From the NCBI RefSeq assembly GCF_023159225.1, contig NC_063162.1, positions 90,853,880-90,917,879 on the forward strand: 64,000 nucleotides of DNA, in the 5' to 3' direction. The notes below the pieces were generated by a model, which worked only from the letters and a program-made list of their open reading frames with translations, searched no databases and was not told the DNA's origin. Below, in pieces: positions 34,356-46,244 of the stretch (the first letter of the stretch is position 1; each line of letters opens with the position of its first letter). The position numbers and the translations under genes were made by a program. This DNA is from Perognathus longimembris pacificus. Its lineage: Eukaryota > Chordata > Mammalia > Rodentia > Heteromyidae.

Positions 34356-35539
34356 AGACTATTTTTTCATAACATAGTTATACCTGGAAATTATTTGCCT
34401 TTTTAATCTACTAACTAATTAAACAATCAAAACAAAGTTGAGTATGGATTTATACACACAAACTACAATGTAGAAAGAGTCACATATCATTTCACATCAG
34501 GTTTTAGTGGATCAACTCATATTTGCTAGAGTTTATCACTTAACAATAGGTATATTAAGGACACTGGCAATCCCAGGCTGATTCCATCACTCAGATTCAC
34601 AGTATATAAGGCAGACATGCAGGCTGTAGTCACTCACAGGTCAGGTAAGGTGAGAAAGCTGTGAGGAACACAAGGGCGACTTTATGAAGTTGCCATTGGA
34701 ACGTGGCCAAAGTTGCTTGGCACTCTGCTTTCGAGCAGTGCAGAGGAGGTGCAACGTTGAGGGAGGAGGGTATCTCTGAAGACTGTTCCCTACAGGCAGT
34801 GACATCTGGTGACTCTCTTCATCATTTCATTTTGGGTCTTTAGATGTGTGTTTATCTCTTTAACAATGTAGCAATCAAGTAAAAGTGTGTGCATCTGTGT
34901 ACACAACCACACATGGACACGGCAATTTAAAGGGATAGGGATTATGAAACTCTCATTCCTTGGTTTCTCTTTTTCTTCTCTCTCTTTCAATTTTCCCAAA
35001 CATTCTGGAACCCAGGATAAAAACAACTCTGACTTGGATGTGTCCAACCATGAATGTTGGCAGAGGGTGTAGGAGGATAGAACCACAGAAAATGGTGCTA
35101 AACACCACAAGAGAGGCAGGGTAGTAAATACCATTCACTGCATTTCCCCAGGTGTGGTTCAGATTAATTGGAACACATTTTTCCTTAGCCCATCTGATGA
35201 TCTATTATTTACTCTGTATCCCTTTCTATCTTTTTGCCCTTGGCTTTATAACAATGCTCATATACATTTTTCCAAAAGTTCCTCACTGATGTTTCCAGAT
35301 CTGGCCTAGAATTCCAATGGCTAAAAATAACTTATATTATGGGCTTTCTTTATTACCAGCTTGGCCATCTAAATCTGAAGAATCTCTAGCCTAAAAAAAA
35401 AAAAATCTTCCATCTGGCTTAGTCTTCAAAAACATAAAAACTGCTTATTCCTAAAATATTCAGAAGAATGAGTGACCTTTGCAATTTTGTTCCCAGAAAG
35501 GAAACCAATATAGGTCTAGAAATCAAGCTGGCTGGAAAA

Positions 35540-35885
35540 ATGCTATGGAATGAACGATTCCCTGAAAACATTTGCTGAAAACTAGCCTCCAATGCAATAA
35601 TAGTATTAAAAGACATGACCTTCAAGGAAGTGGTTGGGTCAGAGGCTCCTCCTTTGTGAATGGGATTGAGCTTTTAGAAAAGAGGCAATCACACAGTGAT
35701 TGGCCCCTTTTGATCTTATGCTCATATGCCAATTGAAGGTAGAAGGTCCTCAGAAAATACTGAGTGCCAGCCCCTTTATCTTGTATTTACCATCCTCCAG
35801 CATTGTAAGAAATATATTTCTTTAAATACACAAGTTACCTAGAGTCAGATAATTTGTTGCAACAACATGGTGGAACCTAACTTGA
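35540..35885 (+). mobile_element. Old LTR/MaLR-like repeat
   Basis: Contains CCTTCAAGGAAGTGGTTGGG, CCTCCAGCATTGTAAGAAATA and ATAATTTGTTGCAACAACATGG, in the order seen in the 24.9 kb copy. The exact family is uncertain. Confidence 0.45.
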
Positions 35886-36564
35886 TCTTTACCATCTACT
35901 AACTTTGACTCCACCAGAATATGGAGTAAATTCTATTTCAGTTCAGAACTTGAACAATCCTCTCATTCAATAGACAGGATGTTTTCATTGCCAGTTAAGA
36001 TTGTGCAATTGTGGAAGGAAAGCTATAGAACCTAGAACTCTGGTCTTTGCTTTCAATGATTATTGGATTCTGTTTTAAGTTATCCCAGAGACATGATCTA
36101 TATAGCAAGTTCAAAAATACTACTCTCTTTCTTGTATATTATCTTTACTTTACAAAGTTCCAGTGTTAGCATTTATTCTCAAACTTCCAACACTGAAGGA
36201 TGATAACTGAGAGAGATAGAGGTTTGGTTCTTTCCAATATATACCACATTTCAGGGTTGGCATTTCTCATTTGACACTACAAGACTAAAGGTCCTATAAA
36301 TGGATGTGGAGGAGGCAGCTGTACTGTTCCACAGAACTTCAGGAAGGCCATAAATTGAACTCTAGGGTAGCAGTGTCAGCCATTATTTCTGGAGAGTGTC
36401 ACGGTTACATTTCACAGAAGGCATGCCAGATACACTTTGACATGCAGGATTTTAAGGAGTTTCTTTTTGATTTTTAAAATATACAAGAGAGTGAAAAATC
36501 CAACATGTAATTATGATAGCAATTCTTTTTATTGTATAGACAAATGATTAAAAATGTTGAGAAT

Positions 36565-36616
36565 TCTCTCTCCCTCCTCTCTCACTCTCTTTCACACACA
36601 CACAAACACACACACA

Positions 36617-36651
<35 letters not shown>
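36565..36651 (+). repeat. CT-rich then (CA)n microsatellite
   Basis: A CTCTC tract passes into CA units with occasional AAAC interruptions. Not associated with a recognised SINE. Confidence 0.93.
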
Positions 36652-36654
<3 letters not shown>

Positions 36655-37029
36655 TATACCATGTATCCTTCTATGAGAGTAGAAATCTCTAACCTGACCA
36701 CTGTCAAGGCACCACTGTTGTTTAGAGACACTGGCATTTGTCACCAGCCTCTGGGGCTGCTCAGTGCATTTGCTTCCCATCCCTGAGCAGGGAAGCCTTT
36801 TTCTTGGGATGGTTTCCTAGCAGCACTTAGCCTTGCCCTGACACCTCGTTGACTGTAGCCCTGAGCAGTTCTTCTTTCTATTCTGTGATTATAATTGCTG
36901 CTTGTCCAGCCATTTATCCAGAGACCTTGCACTAAGCACCCTGTTCTTTTCATGCTAGCACTGCATGCTATAATTTTTATTGACCCTAGTGAAAGTTCTT
37001 AAAAAACAACAACTAGAAACAGAAGGAAA

Positions 37030-37255
37030 CATCTGGGCACAGATGGCTCACATCTATAATCCTAGCTACTCAGGAGGCTGAGATCTAAAGACCACCATTC
37101 AAAGCCAAATCAGGAAGAAAAATTCGTGAGACTCATCTCCAACTAACCAGCAAAAGGCCAGAAGTGGGGCTGTGGCTCAAGTGCTGAAATACTGCTTTAG
37201 AGCAAAAAGTTATGGGACAGTACCCAGATCCAGATTTCAGCCCAGGGCCTGAACA
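37030..37255 (+). mobile_element. Composite SINE (well preserved)
   Basis: CATCTATAATCCTAGCTACTC, CAGGAGGCTGAGATCTAAAG, linker CATCTCCAACTAACCAGC, then GGGGCTGTGGCTCAAGTGC. Confidence 0.82.
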
Positions 37256-38639
37256 TACACACAAAATCACTAAGATTTAATTTCCATCACCCTAATACAT
37301 ACTGAATTGAGTGGATGAGGATAAAGTCAAAGTATGCAAACACAGTGCCCAGGGCACAGAGAGCTTTATAATGATTCTATAGTAATTATAATAAATTACA
37401 TGTAGATATGCATGTACATGTGTATACCTATATATGTGTGCATGCGGACTTAGTTCTAGGTTAAAAAATCAGAAGACATTATGTGTCTTTAAAGTTGTAG
37501 AAAATGTGATTTATTGCCCTTCATATGAAAGTCACTGGGGTCATAGGAAAAAAAATTAAATATAGTTGATACACAAAATAGTATTAATTAAAAAGCTTCT
37601 TTATTAGTTGAAAGTAATTCTGAAAAGTAAATCGGTTTAATAAACATATCTCTTAGAATACTTCATTTACTTCACATTTTGTGATGTAAACATTGACTGA
37701 AGCTGAATAATTTTGAATTATTTCCCAGAATTAGTTGTCAGAAGTAGACCTGTATAGCTGCTTATCATAAAAAGATAGTAAAAAACCATCAGCAGCAGGA
37801 AAGAGCGTACAACTGCCAGGAAATTTCACAATCAGGACACACACTTCCCTAATTTTGTTTCAGATGTTACCATTGATTCAGATCATTTTGAATATATTTA
37901 GTCAATAATAGTGAGGAGAATTAAATGTACAAAAATGTCAAAAGAAAAGAGAAGAAGAACAACAACAACATCAAAATGTCCCTCCAAAACTAAAACAAGA
38001 CAGCAGAAGTTTCTGTGTTCTGATAGGGATCTTCTGATAAGTCAAGTGACCAAGTGCTACAAAAGTTTTCACAACAAACCTCCAATATAACTTAATTAAT
38101 CATATAGTACTTATTTGGAAGAAGGGACAAATAAGATCAATAAATACTATAGGCTCTCATATTCATATTCTAGATTTTCCTATGACTCTTAGCAGAATGA
38201 TTTGTGAGATATATTTTTTTTATCCAGGCAGTATGTCTTTCCTAGTTGAATTTACTATACAAATTAAATTAAACTTGAATAATTGCAGAAAGCTACTTCC
38301 TTTCAGAAAAAAGCAAAGTCAACCCTGTTATAACAAATACATAGTCTAGTGTGATAATTTATTTGTCAAAAGCGAGACTTATTGAGTATACATAATTTTA
38401 GAATATAATTTGGGAATTGCTTTATATAAAGTGAATATCTTATCAATTCTACTGCTATCTTCAAAATTCAGAACCTGACTACTGAAGCTTTCTATTACAC
38501 AGAAATTTAGTACACAGTACAACTTGATATAAAACTTAAGAAAAGTGAAACAAGGTGTTCTAATCACTTATAATTAGCTAGTTATACCAAGGTATTATTT
38601 GAAATTTGCTAAAGGTGTCTACAGAAATAAAAGGAGGAG

Positions 38640-39060
38640 GTCAGGTATAGGTGGCTTCTGCTTGTAGTCTTTGCTATGCTAGTAGGCTGAGATCTGAGAT
38701 CTAGAAGTCCATAAGACTCTTTTTTTTTTTTTTTTTTGGCCAGTCCTGGGCCTTGGACTCAGGGCCTGAGCACTGTCCCTGGCTTCTTCCAGCTCAAGGC
38801 TAGCACTCTGCCACTTGAGCCACAGCGCCGCTTCTGGCTGTTTTCTGTATATGTGGTGCTGGGGAATCGAACCTAGGGCCTCGTGTATCCGAGGCAGGCA
38901 CTCTTGCCACTAGGCTATATCCCCAGACCCCATAAGACTCTTATCTCCAACTAAATAACAAAAAGCCAGAAGTGGAGGTGTGGCTCAAGTGGTAGAACAC
39001 TAGCCTTGAGCAGAAAAAACAAGTGTATAAGACCCTCAGTTCAAGCCACAGTACTCATAC
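38640..39060 (+). mobile_element. Composite SINE interrupted by an IDL-Geo SINE
   Basis: Left half at 38640-38721 and right half at 38930-39060 (GGAGGTGTGGCTCAAGTGG, TTCAAGCCACAGTACTC). The break at the CCATAAGACTCTT linker is the IDL-Geo target. Confidence 0.85.
38709..38942 (-). mobile_element. IDL-Geo SINE nested in a composite SINE
   Basis: Full-length young copy with target repeats CCATAAGACTCTT at 38709-38721 and 38930-38942. The repeats are themselves part of the older plus-strand composite SINE at 38640-39060, which proves order of insertion. Confidence 0.92.
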
Positions 39061-40199
39061 AAAAACAAAACTAAACAAACAACAAAACCTCTTTCTTTGG
39101 ATAAAGGGATCTGAGTAGGGAAGCTTGGAAGAATGAACTGTATATTACTAGCTAGTTAGTGTTTAAGAATGATAAATCAAAATAAGGTGAGCAAGAAAAT
39201 TGTACAACTATTTCCATTTCTTTTTGTCCTTAGGTCTACATCGAAATTCATAACTAAAAATGATAGAAATCACATTACTTACTAGCATTTCTCATTTGCT
39301 GTTTTAATCCAATAGAGGAAATGTGACTTCAATGTTGAACTAGACAAAGAAGTATAAAGAAGTGTTAAAATAATAATAATAATATATCTGTGTATTGGCC
39401 TTGTACAGATAGGCATTGGCTGCAGGTAACCCAATGGATGTGGAGTGGGTTGGAATGGGTTGGCCTGGCAGACATTTCTGACTCATGTGACTCCTTTGTT
39501 GGAGAACCATTCTTCTGAGAAGATGGCAGCAACTGTTGACTATAAACAGCCAGAATTTAGAACAGCAGGAGATGGGGGCTCTGGCCCTGTAAAATAAGTC
39601 TGAGTGGGGGACAATCCAGAGACTACAAAAGCTACCCAGGACAAACAGAGTGGTGTGGCAGAGATTGCTATTTGCCTACCTTTTTTTTTTTTTTACTGTT
39701 CGTATCTTAGATTTGTGAAAGGTAGCATGGAAAAGATTTGGAATGCCACACATTTCAGTCTGCCTTGTAATGCTGGTAGTTTATGACTAATTCTGATGAC
39801 TAAGATAAAGCCAAAGTTGCTTAATGAGGCTTCTGTTACAGCTTCTCGAAATATGAGTTATTTGCCCTTTAATTCCTTTGTTTCTTCCAGCCTGAAACAT
39901 GGAAGTGATATATTAACCCACAGCATCTATATTTGGACCTGAAGAAACTTGTCTCATAGAAGCCAATAGTAAAGATGCAGGGATAAAAGGACCCAAACCT
40001 TTCACAGTACCTGGGTGTGCCTATAAAGGATGACCCTCAGAACAGCACCTAAGGATGACAAGAAACTATGCCCACCACGCCCCCCCGCATCTTCTTCAAT
40101 TTGTTTTTAAAATCCCTACTTACTAGAAGACTACACAATTATAAACTAACTATAAACTAAATTTCATCCGAGTTTTGGAAGATGAACAAGGAGAAAATC

Positions 40200-40400
40200 A
40201 CCAGCCAGGTGCTGGTGGCTCATGTCTGTGATCATAGCTACACGGAAGGCTGAGATCTGAGGATAAAGGTTCAAAAATCAACCTGGGCAGAAAAGTCCAT
40301 GAGACTCTTGACTCAAATTAACCAGGAAAAAAAATGTCAGAAGTTCCGATAGGGCTCAAGTGGTAGAATAGCTGCCTTTAAGAAGCATAGCATTCAGAAA
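40200..40400 (+). mobile_element. Composite SINE
   Basis: GTGCTGGTGGCTCATGTCTG, then AAAGTCCATGAGACTCTTG, then GGGCTCAAGTGGTAGAATAGC. The 3' end is lost. Confidence 0.78.
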
Positions 40401-40844
40401 GAAAAGATGAGGTTTTTCATCTCTCTTGGTTTCCTTTCTACTGGAAAAGTAAGAATCACTAGACTGCCAATTTCTGAGAGAACAAATCCTTAAATATATT
40501 TCATGAGTTTAGTACTTGATATACCTCAGCATCTAAGTTGAAGATTGTTTGGGAATTTAATTACTGAGGCTCTTATAAACATTAACTGCTTATACTTTTA
40601 AATAATCTCCATGCCCAAAATCTATTTATTTTGAAAAGTAATATAATAATGTTTGCTTAATGAGACATTTCTATATGACTCTTGCTGTTTCAAATTTGTG
40701 AAAACAAACATAGCCACAGTGACATTATATTTTTTGAATCTGGTCTTCTGATATTGCATAGTTCTGCTGATTGATATGAAATGAAATCAGCTTTCTTTCT
40801 TGAAAACTCTGAATATATGATAAAATGATACAGAGTTACAGTAA

Positions 40845-41065
40845 TACTCTTTTGGGGAAAGGGGTGCTGGGGATTAAATTCAAGGCCTCATGCCCTGAAC
40901 ATTCCTGCTCATGTCTGGTGCTGTACAGCCTGAGCCATGGTTTCAGCACAGCTTTTTGCTGGAGTCTGAAGGACTTTTCTGCTCAGGCTGGCTTCACACT
41001 GGCAATCCTTTGATTGAAGCTTCTTGAGGAAGATTCCAGGTGTGAACCATAGGCATCCAGCCAAA
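40845..41065 (-). mobile_element. SINE, B1-like with ID-like half
   Basis: Reverse complement; GTGCTGGGGATTAAATTCAAG is the ID-like end, and AGGTGTGAACCATAGGCATC the B1-like end. Confidence 0.65.
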
Positions 41066-42067
41066 ATAAACAACTCTCCTCAGATTCATAATCACTGTAT
41101 CCATTTACATTCTCTTGCTCTTACCTAAACCAATTTTCAATTCAGCACATGTTCCTTTGCATCTAAATCTGAGTAATTCCTTACTGAGTAGAACTTCCTT
41201 ATAGTGCCAGTGTTAGGAAATAACACTAATATTTTTTGCTTATTTAAGCTAGTTTTTCCCCCAAGCTTTTATTATTAGTAACCTTTAGGGTTCCATAGAC
41301 AAATTTCAACCTTCTCTGTTATGTAGCAAATAACTCATGTAATTATAATAGGGCTTTACTGGCATAAAATTTTTTGGAGAGCCAAGGGGAAAAAGAATAC
41401 CTTTCTACTTTGGGCAGGTTAGGAGGTGTCTGGGCAATGCTTACACATTCCCCTGGTCTGTCCTGCCCTCTTTGGGGCAATTCCAGCATGAGTCAGAGTT
41501 TAAATGGGCTGGAATGGCATAAATCAGAACTTTATTTCATGATGGGATTTACAAGAAGAACCACTGGGCAGCCACAGATGACATTCGTTTGTGTTGAAAT
41601 TGGTCACCACAAGAAAGTCAGATGGGATCATATCAGAATTTTTCATTGTAATTCACTTATTCAGTTTTCCATTAAAAAATCTCTGGTTGTAACATGCATT
41701 GGATGCCTATATAATTTATGCTTGACTCTGGGTCATGTTGTGCCTTGAAAGGGGAAGTACTCATTGTTCTGGCAGGCTGAAGGCTAAGGTTGCCCTAACT
41801 GTAGACAGTTTGGGTGGTGTTTAATAAGTGGTGTTAAACAATAAGGCAATTTTTGCTGTGGTTAGAAAAAAATCTGAAAAGAGAAAGAACCCCATGTGTT
41901 ACTGTTAAAGACATCTCTCCATATGCAGGTTGTCCCAGATTTGGTTTGAAAGAGAATTAAATATAAAAATAGAATTGCAAATTGTTATTTTAAATTCACA
42001 TCCCTTGTATATCTTGATAAATGCCATTTGAATATCAAGCAGATAAAAGAGTATAAAAAATATTTGT

Positions 42068-42300
42068 TCACTAGGCACCAATGGCTCATGCCTGTAAGAC
42101 TAGCTAGCTGATACTCAAGAGGCTGAGATTTGAAGAATAGGGTTTGAAGCCAGCCTGAGTAGAAAAGTCCATAAGACTATTCTCTCCAATTAACCATCCA
42201 AAAAAGAAAAAAAAATGAAGGTGGAAGTATAGAGCTAGTCTAGAGTGAAAAAGCTCAAGGACAATGCCCATGCCATGAGTCCAAACCCCAGTAACGGCAC
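42068..42300 (+). mobile_element. Composite SINE
   Basis: CCAATGGCTCATGCCTGTAAG, AAAGTCCATAAGACTATTC, then a diverged Geo-like half ending CCAAACCCCAGTAACGGCAC. Confidence 0.75.
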
Positions 42301-43244
42301 ACATATGCAAAAAATGAACATTTTTCTAGGCTATGAAATTTCTTGGGTGGGCTAAGTGTCACTCAATGGACAGCATGAATAGTTGCTGAAGGGATACAGT
42401 TCTACTTTGCTCACCTGCGCACATCAGTTTTGTCTTCTGACACTCCTCTGGTGGAAACGTGTGAAGAAGTGAGAGGCATTCAGGAAGCTAGGTGAGGTTG
42501 AAGACCATAGCATCTCTCCCCCTAGCTGTCTGACTTCATACTTAGGACTTCAAGAAGCATCAATATCTCAAGGCTTACGGAGGGCTCCTGAGGCCCCTCT
42601 GAAGTAAATGCTGGTTAAAGCTACATTTGTCTAACTTGGAAAAGCAATATTAGGCATGTGCTTTGTTTCTTGTTTTGACTGGAACCTTTCCATACATTCC
42701 AACTGTCCTGTTTATGAGGCACACTCCCTTTCTATAAAGGCCAAAATATTCACCAGTTTCTCACTCTGTTCCTCTAAATAATGTTTTCAATTGAACACAC
42801 TAGTTACAGACTTCTAAGGGGCTCTTCCTTCTTTCCCCTCTACTTCTGGACAGATATGAATTTCTTTTCTCCTATTTGAATAAAAACAATTTTTAAAAGG
42901 GTACAGTCTTTTTCATGCCAAAATTGTAAGTATGTTGATTTAAAAAATGCCCTAGAATAAGCTGAAATTTTTTTATTACTTGGTATCTTTTAAATCTGAA
43001 GTTACACTGCAGGTATGCACTTGATTAATGATAAAATAAATGGCAAGAAATATAGCTTTCAGTAAAATAAATATACAAATAATAGCCAAAGTAAATTTTA
43101 GCTCACTTAGAATTTGACTTTCCTCCTATTACATTTTGAGGTTCAAAATGCTAAAAATACTGAAAACTACACTTGAAAAAATCAAATGCATATATACAAT
43201 AGAATAAAATTTAAAACTAACATATTTGCCACATGATCACTCTG

Positions 43245-43450
43245 GGTTGGGTACCTTACCAAGCACTTTATATGTATTATCTCATTGAGATTCATAAAGA
43301 ACACAAAGAAGAAAGCACTGTCTTACAGAAAGCCCATCTAACAGGAACGTCAAAGTTCAGAAAGTCTAAATTTCACCCCCAATGTGTATTGCTAGTAAAT
43401 CCAGGGATTAAGTTTGAGCCTATTCTGAATACAGAACTTGTATTCATAAT
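43245..43450 (-). mobile_element. MIR element
   Basis: CAAGCACTTTATATGTATTAT, CTCATTGAGATTCATAAAGAA and AGTAAATCCAGGGATTAAG follow a reverse-complement MIR from 3' end to tRNA-like 5' end. Confidence 0.68.
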
Positions 43451-43573
43451 TACATTGAGACAATTGTTGCAAAGTATGATTAAAAACTCCTTGGTGTTAC
43501 TATTTTGATCTTCATATTCATCCCTATGTGATGACTCAATAATAATTCCATGTCCCTCAAGGCATTTGCGTAT

Positions 43574-43576
<3 letters not shown>

Positions 43577-43628
<52 letters not shown>
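43577..43628 (+). repeat. (AG)n microsatellite
   Basis: About 26 pure AG units, followed by a short TG tract. Confidence 0.97.
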
Positions 43629-43632
<4 letters not shown>

Positions 43633-43654
43633 GTGTATGTGTGTGAGTGTGTGT

Positions 43655-43725
43655 GTGGTACTAGAGATTGAACCCAGGTTATCATACATGGTAACAAGTG
43701 CCATACTGATTGAACTATGACTCCA
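43655..43725 (-). mobile_element. ID-like monomer fragment
   Basis: Reverse complement of an ID-type element: GGTACTAGAGATTGAACCCAG...GTGCCATACTGATTGAACTATG. It follows directly on the (AG)n and (TG)n tracts. Confidence 0.5.
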
Positions 43726-45439
43726 GGAAGAGAATTCTTTAATAAAAGTAGTCTGTCATTACCTCCACTATCATCCAGCTAATCTCATTTTCCCACTGTA
43801 AAAGCAAGGAAGTCCTGGCTTTATTTTTCTCCCCAGTAGGATTATTTTGTACCCTCTCTGTTTAAATATCTCAACATCCCTTTCCAAATTCATTTCATTT
43901 CTATGCACAAGGAAATGGAGTTTTAGCATATAAGTCCTAGCCTGAGCCTTTCACAGAGCACATGAAGGGGATTAGCTGGCAATTGGTCAGCAAGGGGGAT
44001 GGGGGGTTGAGGGGGAGCAGCTCCTTTCACAACTGTGCTTCTCCAATGTCTTGCCAAGGAACCTAGAGGACAGCATTGAGCTGCATGCTAATTAAGAAGG
44101 GGCACCTAAAATGGTGTCCCAAGTTGATGTTTCTATTTGTGACTTTCCAGTCATGCCTTGGAAGCCAGGTCTGGAAGGTAACTTGTTCTTGTCCTAACCC
44201 TGCTTAGTTCACTAACCTTGGCTTTGACCTTGGCTTGGTCATGGAGTTCTGGGCAGGCTCTGCTTCCTGGCAGATGAGGTAGAGAAACTGTGCTGGCTCA
44301 TTGGGCCTGTGCTCATTCACTGAGCTGTGATTATCTTTCAGAAAGCAGAATGTGTGTTAAAATGACCTGATTGGCAAACAACATTTGATTTATAGGGTAC
44401 ACAATTCTGTCCACTTATGGGACTATTTTAATTGATAATAGGCTAGATTTAATTTAAAATGCCATCAAAATCCATGGGCTTTAGCTGTAATATTTGTGTA
44501 TGATATAGAATGATTATTCAGTTTTACATTTATAATGTTAACAAAGAGGTCAAACAAATTATGGGGAGGGTGGGAGAGGATCTCTGGTACTGCAGCAATA
44601 ATTTCGCAGATGTGTATGTTTGTCAAAACCTTTGCACTGATTCTTAAAACAGATGGTTGATTGATTAAATTATACCAATACAATTTGCTTATGATCAATA
44701 TTGGAAATTAACTTAGATGGAGCACTACTTGTCAAATACTCAGTGTACTAGTGAAAAAAAATTCCTCCTGAAGGTAAACAGAAAAAGCACTAAATCCAAT
44801 TACATAGTTTTCAAAAGCAAGACACACATTATGTAAGTCTTTTGGCTTAGAGATCACTTAGTGGTTAATTAAAGTTGTTTATTTCTTCTCAATATCTGGT
44901 TAACTTTTTTCATTCAGATTAAGAGGTAAAGTATTCAGATGCCCCTTCTTTTGGACTGATCTCAGTAAGATGATTAAAAAATTACAACTCTTTAAATTAA
45001 AAAAAAAATTTATAATTGACTTGGAATTTCTTTCAGACTCTCAGCAGCTTGAGAAATTGAACCATTGGTAGTAATTCTAATGTGAGTTATTTTAGCAATT
45101 AGAATTATTATTATCACTATTAATACTAGTCTGGCTTAAAAAAAACTTGTATTATCTTATTTTCATTTCATTTATTTGCTTACTACATTGTTTTTATTTT
45201 TAAGTGCAGGTATAACTTTTAACACTTGCTAGTGTTTTTTATTTATTAGCAAACATTTTATATTTTGTTCTCTAAAATTCTCATGTATCCTCAAGCCTGA
45301 GTCTAAATATTTATCTTTGTCTAAAATTTATATTATTTATATTCTCAGGCAAAAGGAAATTCTGAATTGGTATTGAAAGATATTAACCCAAATGTATTTC
45401 ACACAATATATATCTAATTTTCTAATATTGTAATCTTTC

Positions 45440-45545
45440 CTTCTTTCTCCTTCCTTCCTTCCTTTTTCTTTTTCTCTTTCTCTCTCCTTCCTTCCTTCCT
45501 TTCTTCCTTCCTTCCTTCCTCTCTTCCTTCCTTTCTTTCCTTCTT
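45440..45545 (+). repeat. Pyrimidine tetranucleotide tract
   Basis: Mixed CTTC and CTTT units on the plus strand, at the tail end of a minus-strand ID-like element. Confidence 0.93.
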
Positions 45546-45650
45546 TCACAGTGGGGTTTGAATTTGTTGTTGGTATAGTGGGCTGTGAATTCCAGGTCTT
45601 CCACTTGCTAGGTAAGTGCTCTACCACCTGAGCCATGCCTCCAGCAGTTG
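45546..45650 (-). mobile_element. ID-like monomer fragment
   Basis: GGGGTTTGAATTTG...CTTGCTAGGTAAGTGCTCTAC, then CACCTGAGCCATG, the reverse complement of an ID-type element. The pyrimidine tract at 45440-45545 occupies the position of its A-rich tail. Confidence 0.55.
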
Positions 45651-45703
45651 AACTTTGTCAGTTATTATTTGTCCGATATTATTTGATTGGCTGGTACTTG
45701 AAA

Positions 45704-45705
<2 letters not shown>

Positions 45706-45753
<48 letters not shown>
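45706..45753 (+). repeat. (TG)n microsatellite
   Basis: About 23 TG units. Confidence 0.97.
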
Positions 45754-45757
<4 letters not shown>

Positions 45758-45988
45758 CAGCAGAGTTGATATGTTTTGGTGATTTAACATTGATAGTATA
45801 TTTTCAGTACTCTATTTCCAGATTTCCCATATAATTCCCAAGTAGTGGAACTACCGTTTTCCCTTTATCACAACTCAGCTATACTCAGAGATTCTTGATT
45901 TTGGAAAAAACAGTGTCAAATGGGGTTCTTTTGTTCTCCTTGTTCTCACTGGCTCTATCACTATGCCCCCAATCCCACTTCCCATCAA

Positions 45989-45997
45989 CATTCTTCT

Positions 45998-46042
<45 letters not shown>

Positions 46043-46244
46043 CATTCCTGGGGCTTGGACTCAGTCCTGAGCACTGTCCCTGGCCTCTTTTTGCTCAAGG
46101 TTAGCACTCTGCCACTTGAGCCACAGCGCCACTTCTGGCCATTTTCTGTATATGTGGTGCTGAGGAATCGAACCCAGGGCTTCATGTATACGAGACAAGC
46201 ACTCTTGCCACTAGGCCATATCCCCAGCCCCATTCTTCTAAATT
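45989..46244 (-). mobile_element. IDL-Geo SINE with ~40-nt poly(A) tail
   Basis: Full-length element, target repeats CATTCTTCTAAATT at 45989-46002 and 46231-46244, and an unbroken run of 40 T on the plus strand (46001-46040). A long pure tail implies a young insertion. Confidence 0.92.

Noticed and set aside
34790..35138. Paired open frames on both strands near 35 kb
   Set aside because: Unrecognised sequences, mirror open frames on opposite strands, no splice evidence.
41374..41748. 124-codon open frame on the plus strand
   Set aside because: No recognisable protein family, no splice or promoter context, and typical length for chance in 64 kb.
43577..43628. Regular repeats considered as a CRISPR-like or regulatory array
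   Set aside because: A simple AG dinucleotide microsatellite; there are no spacers and the genome is mammalian.
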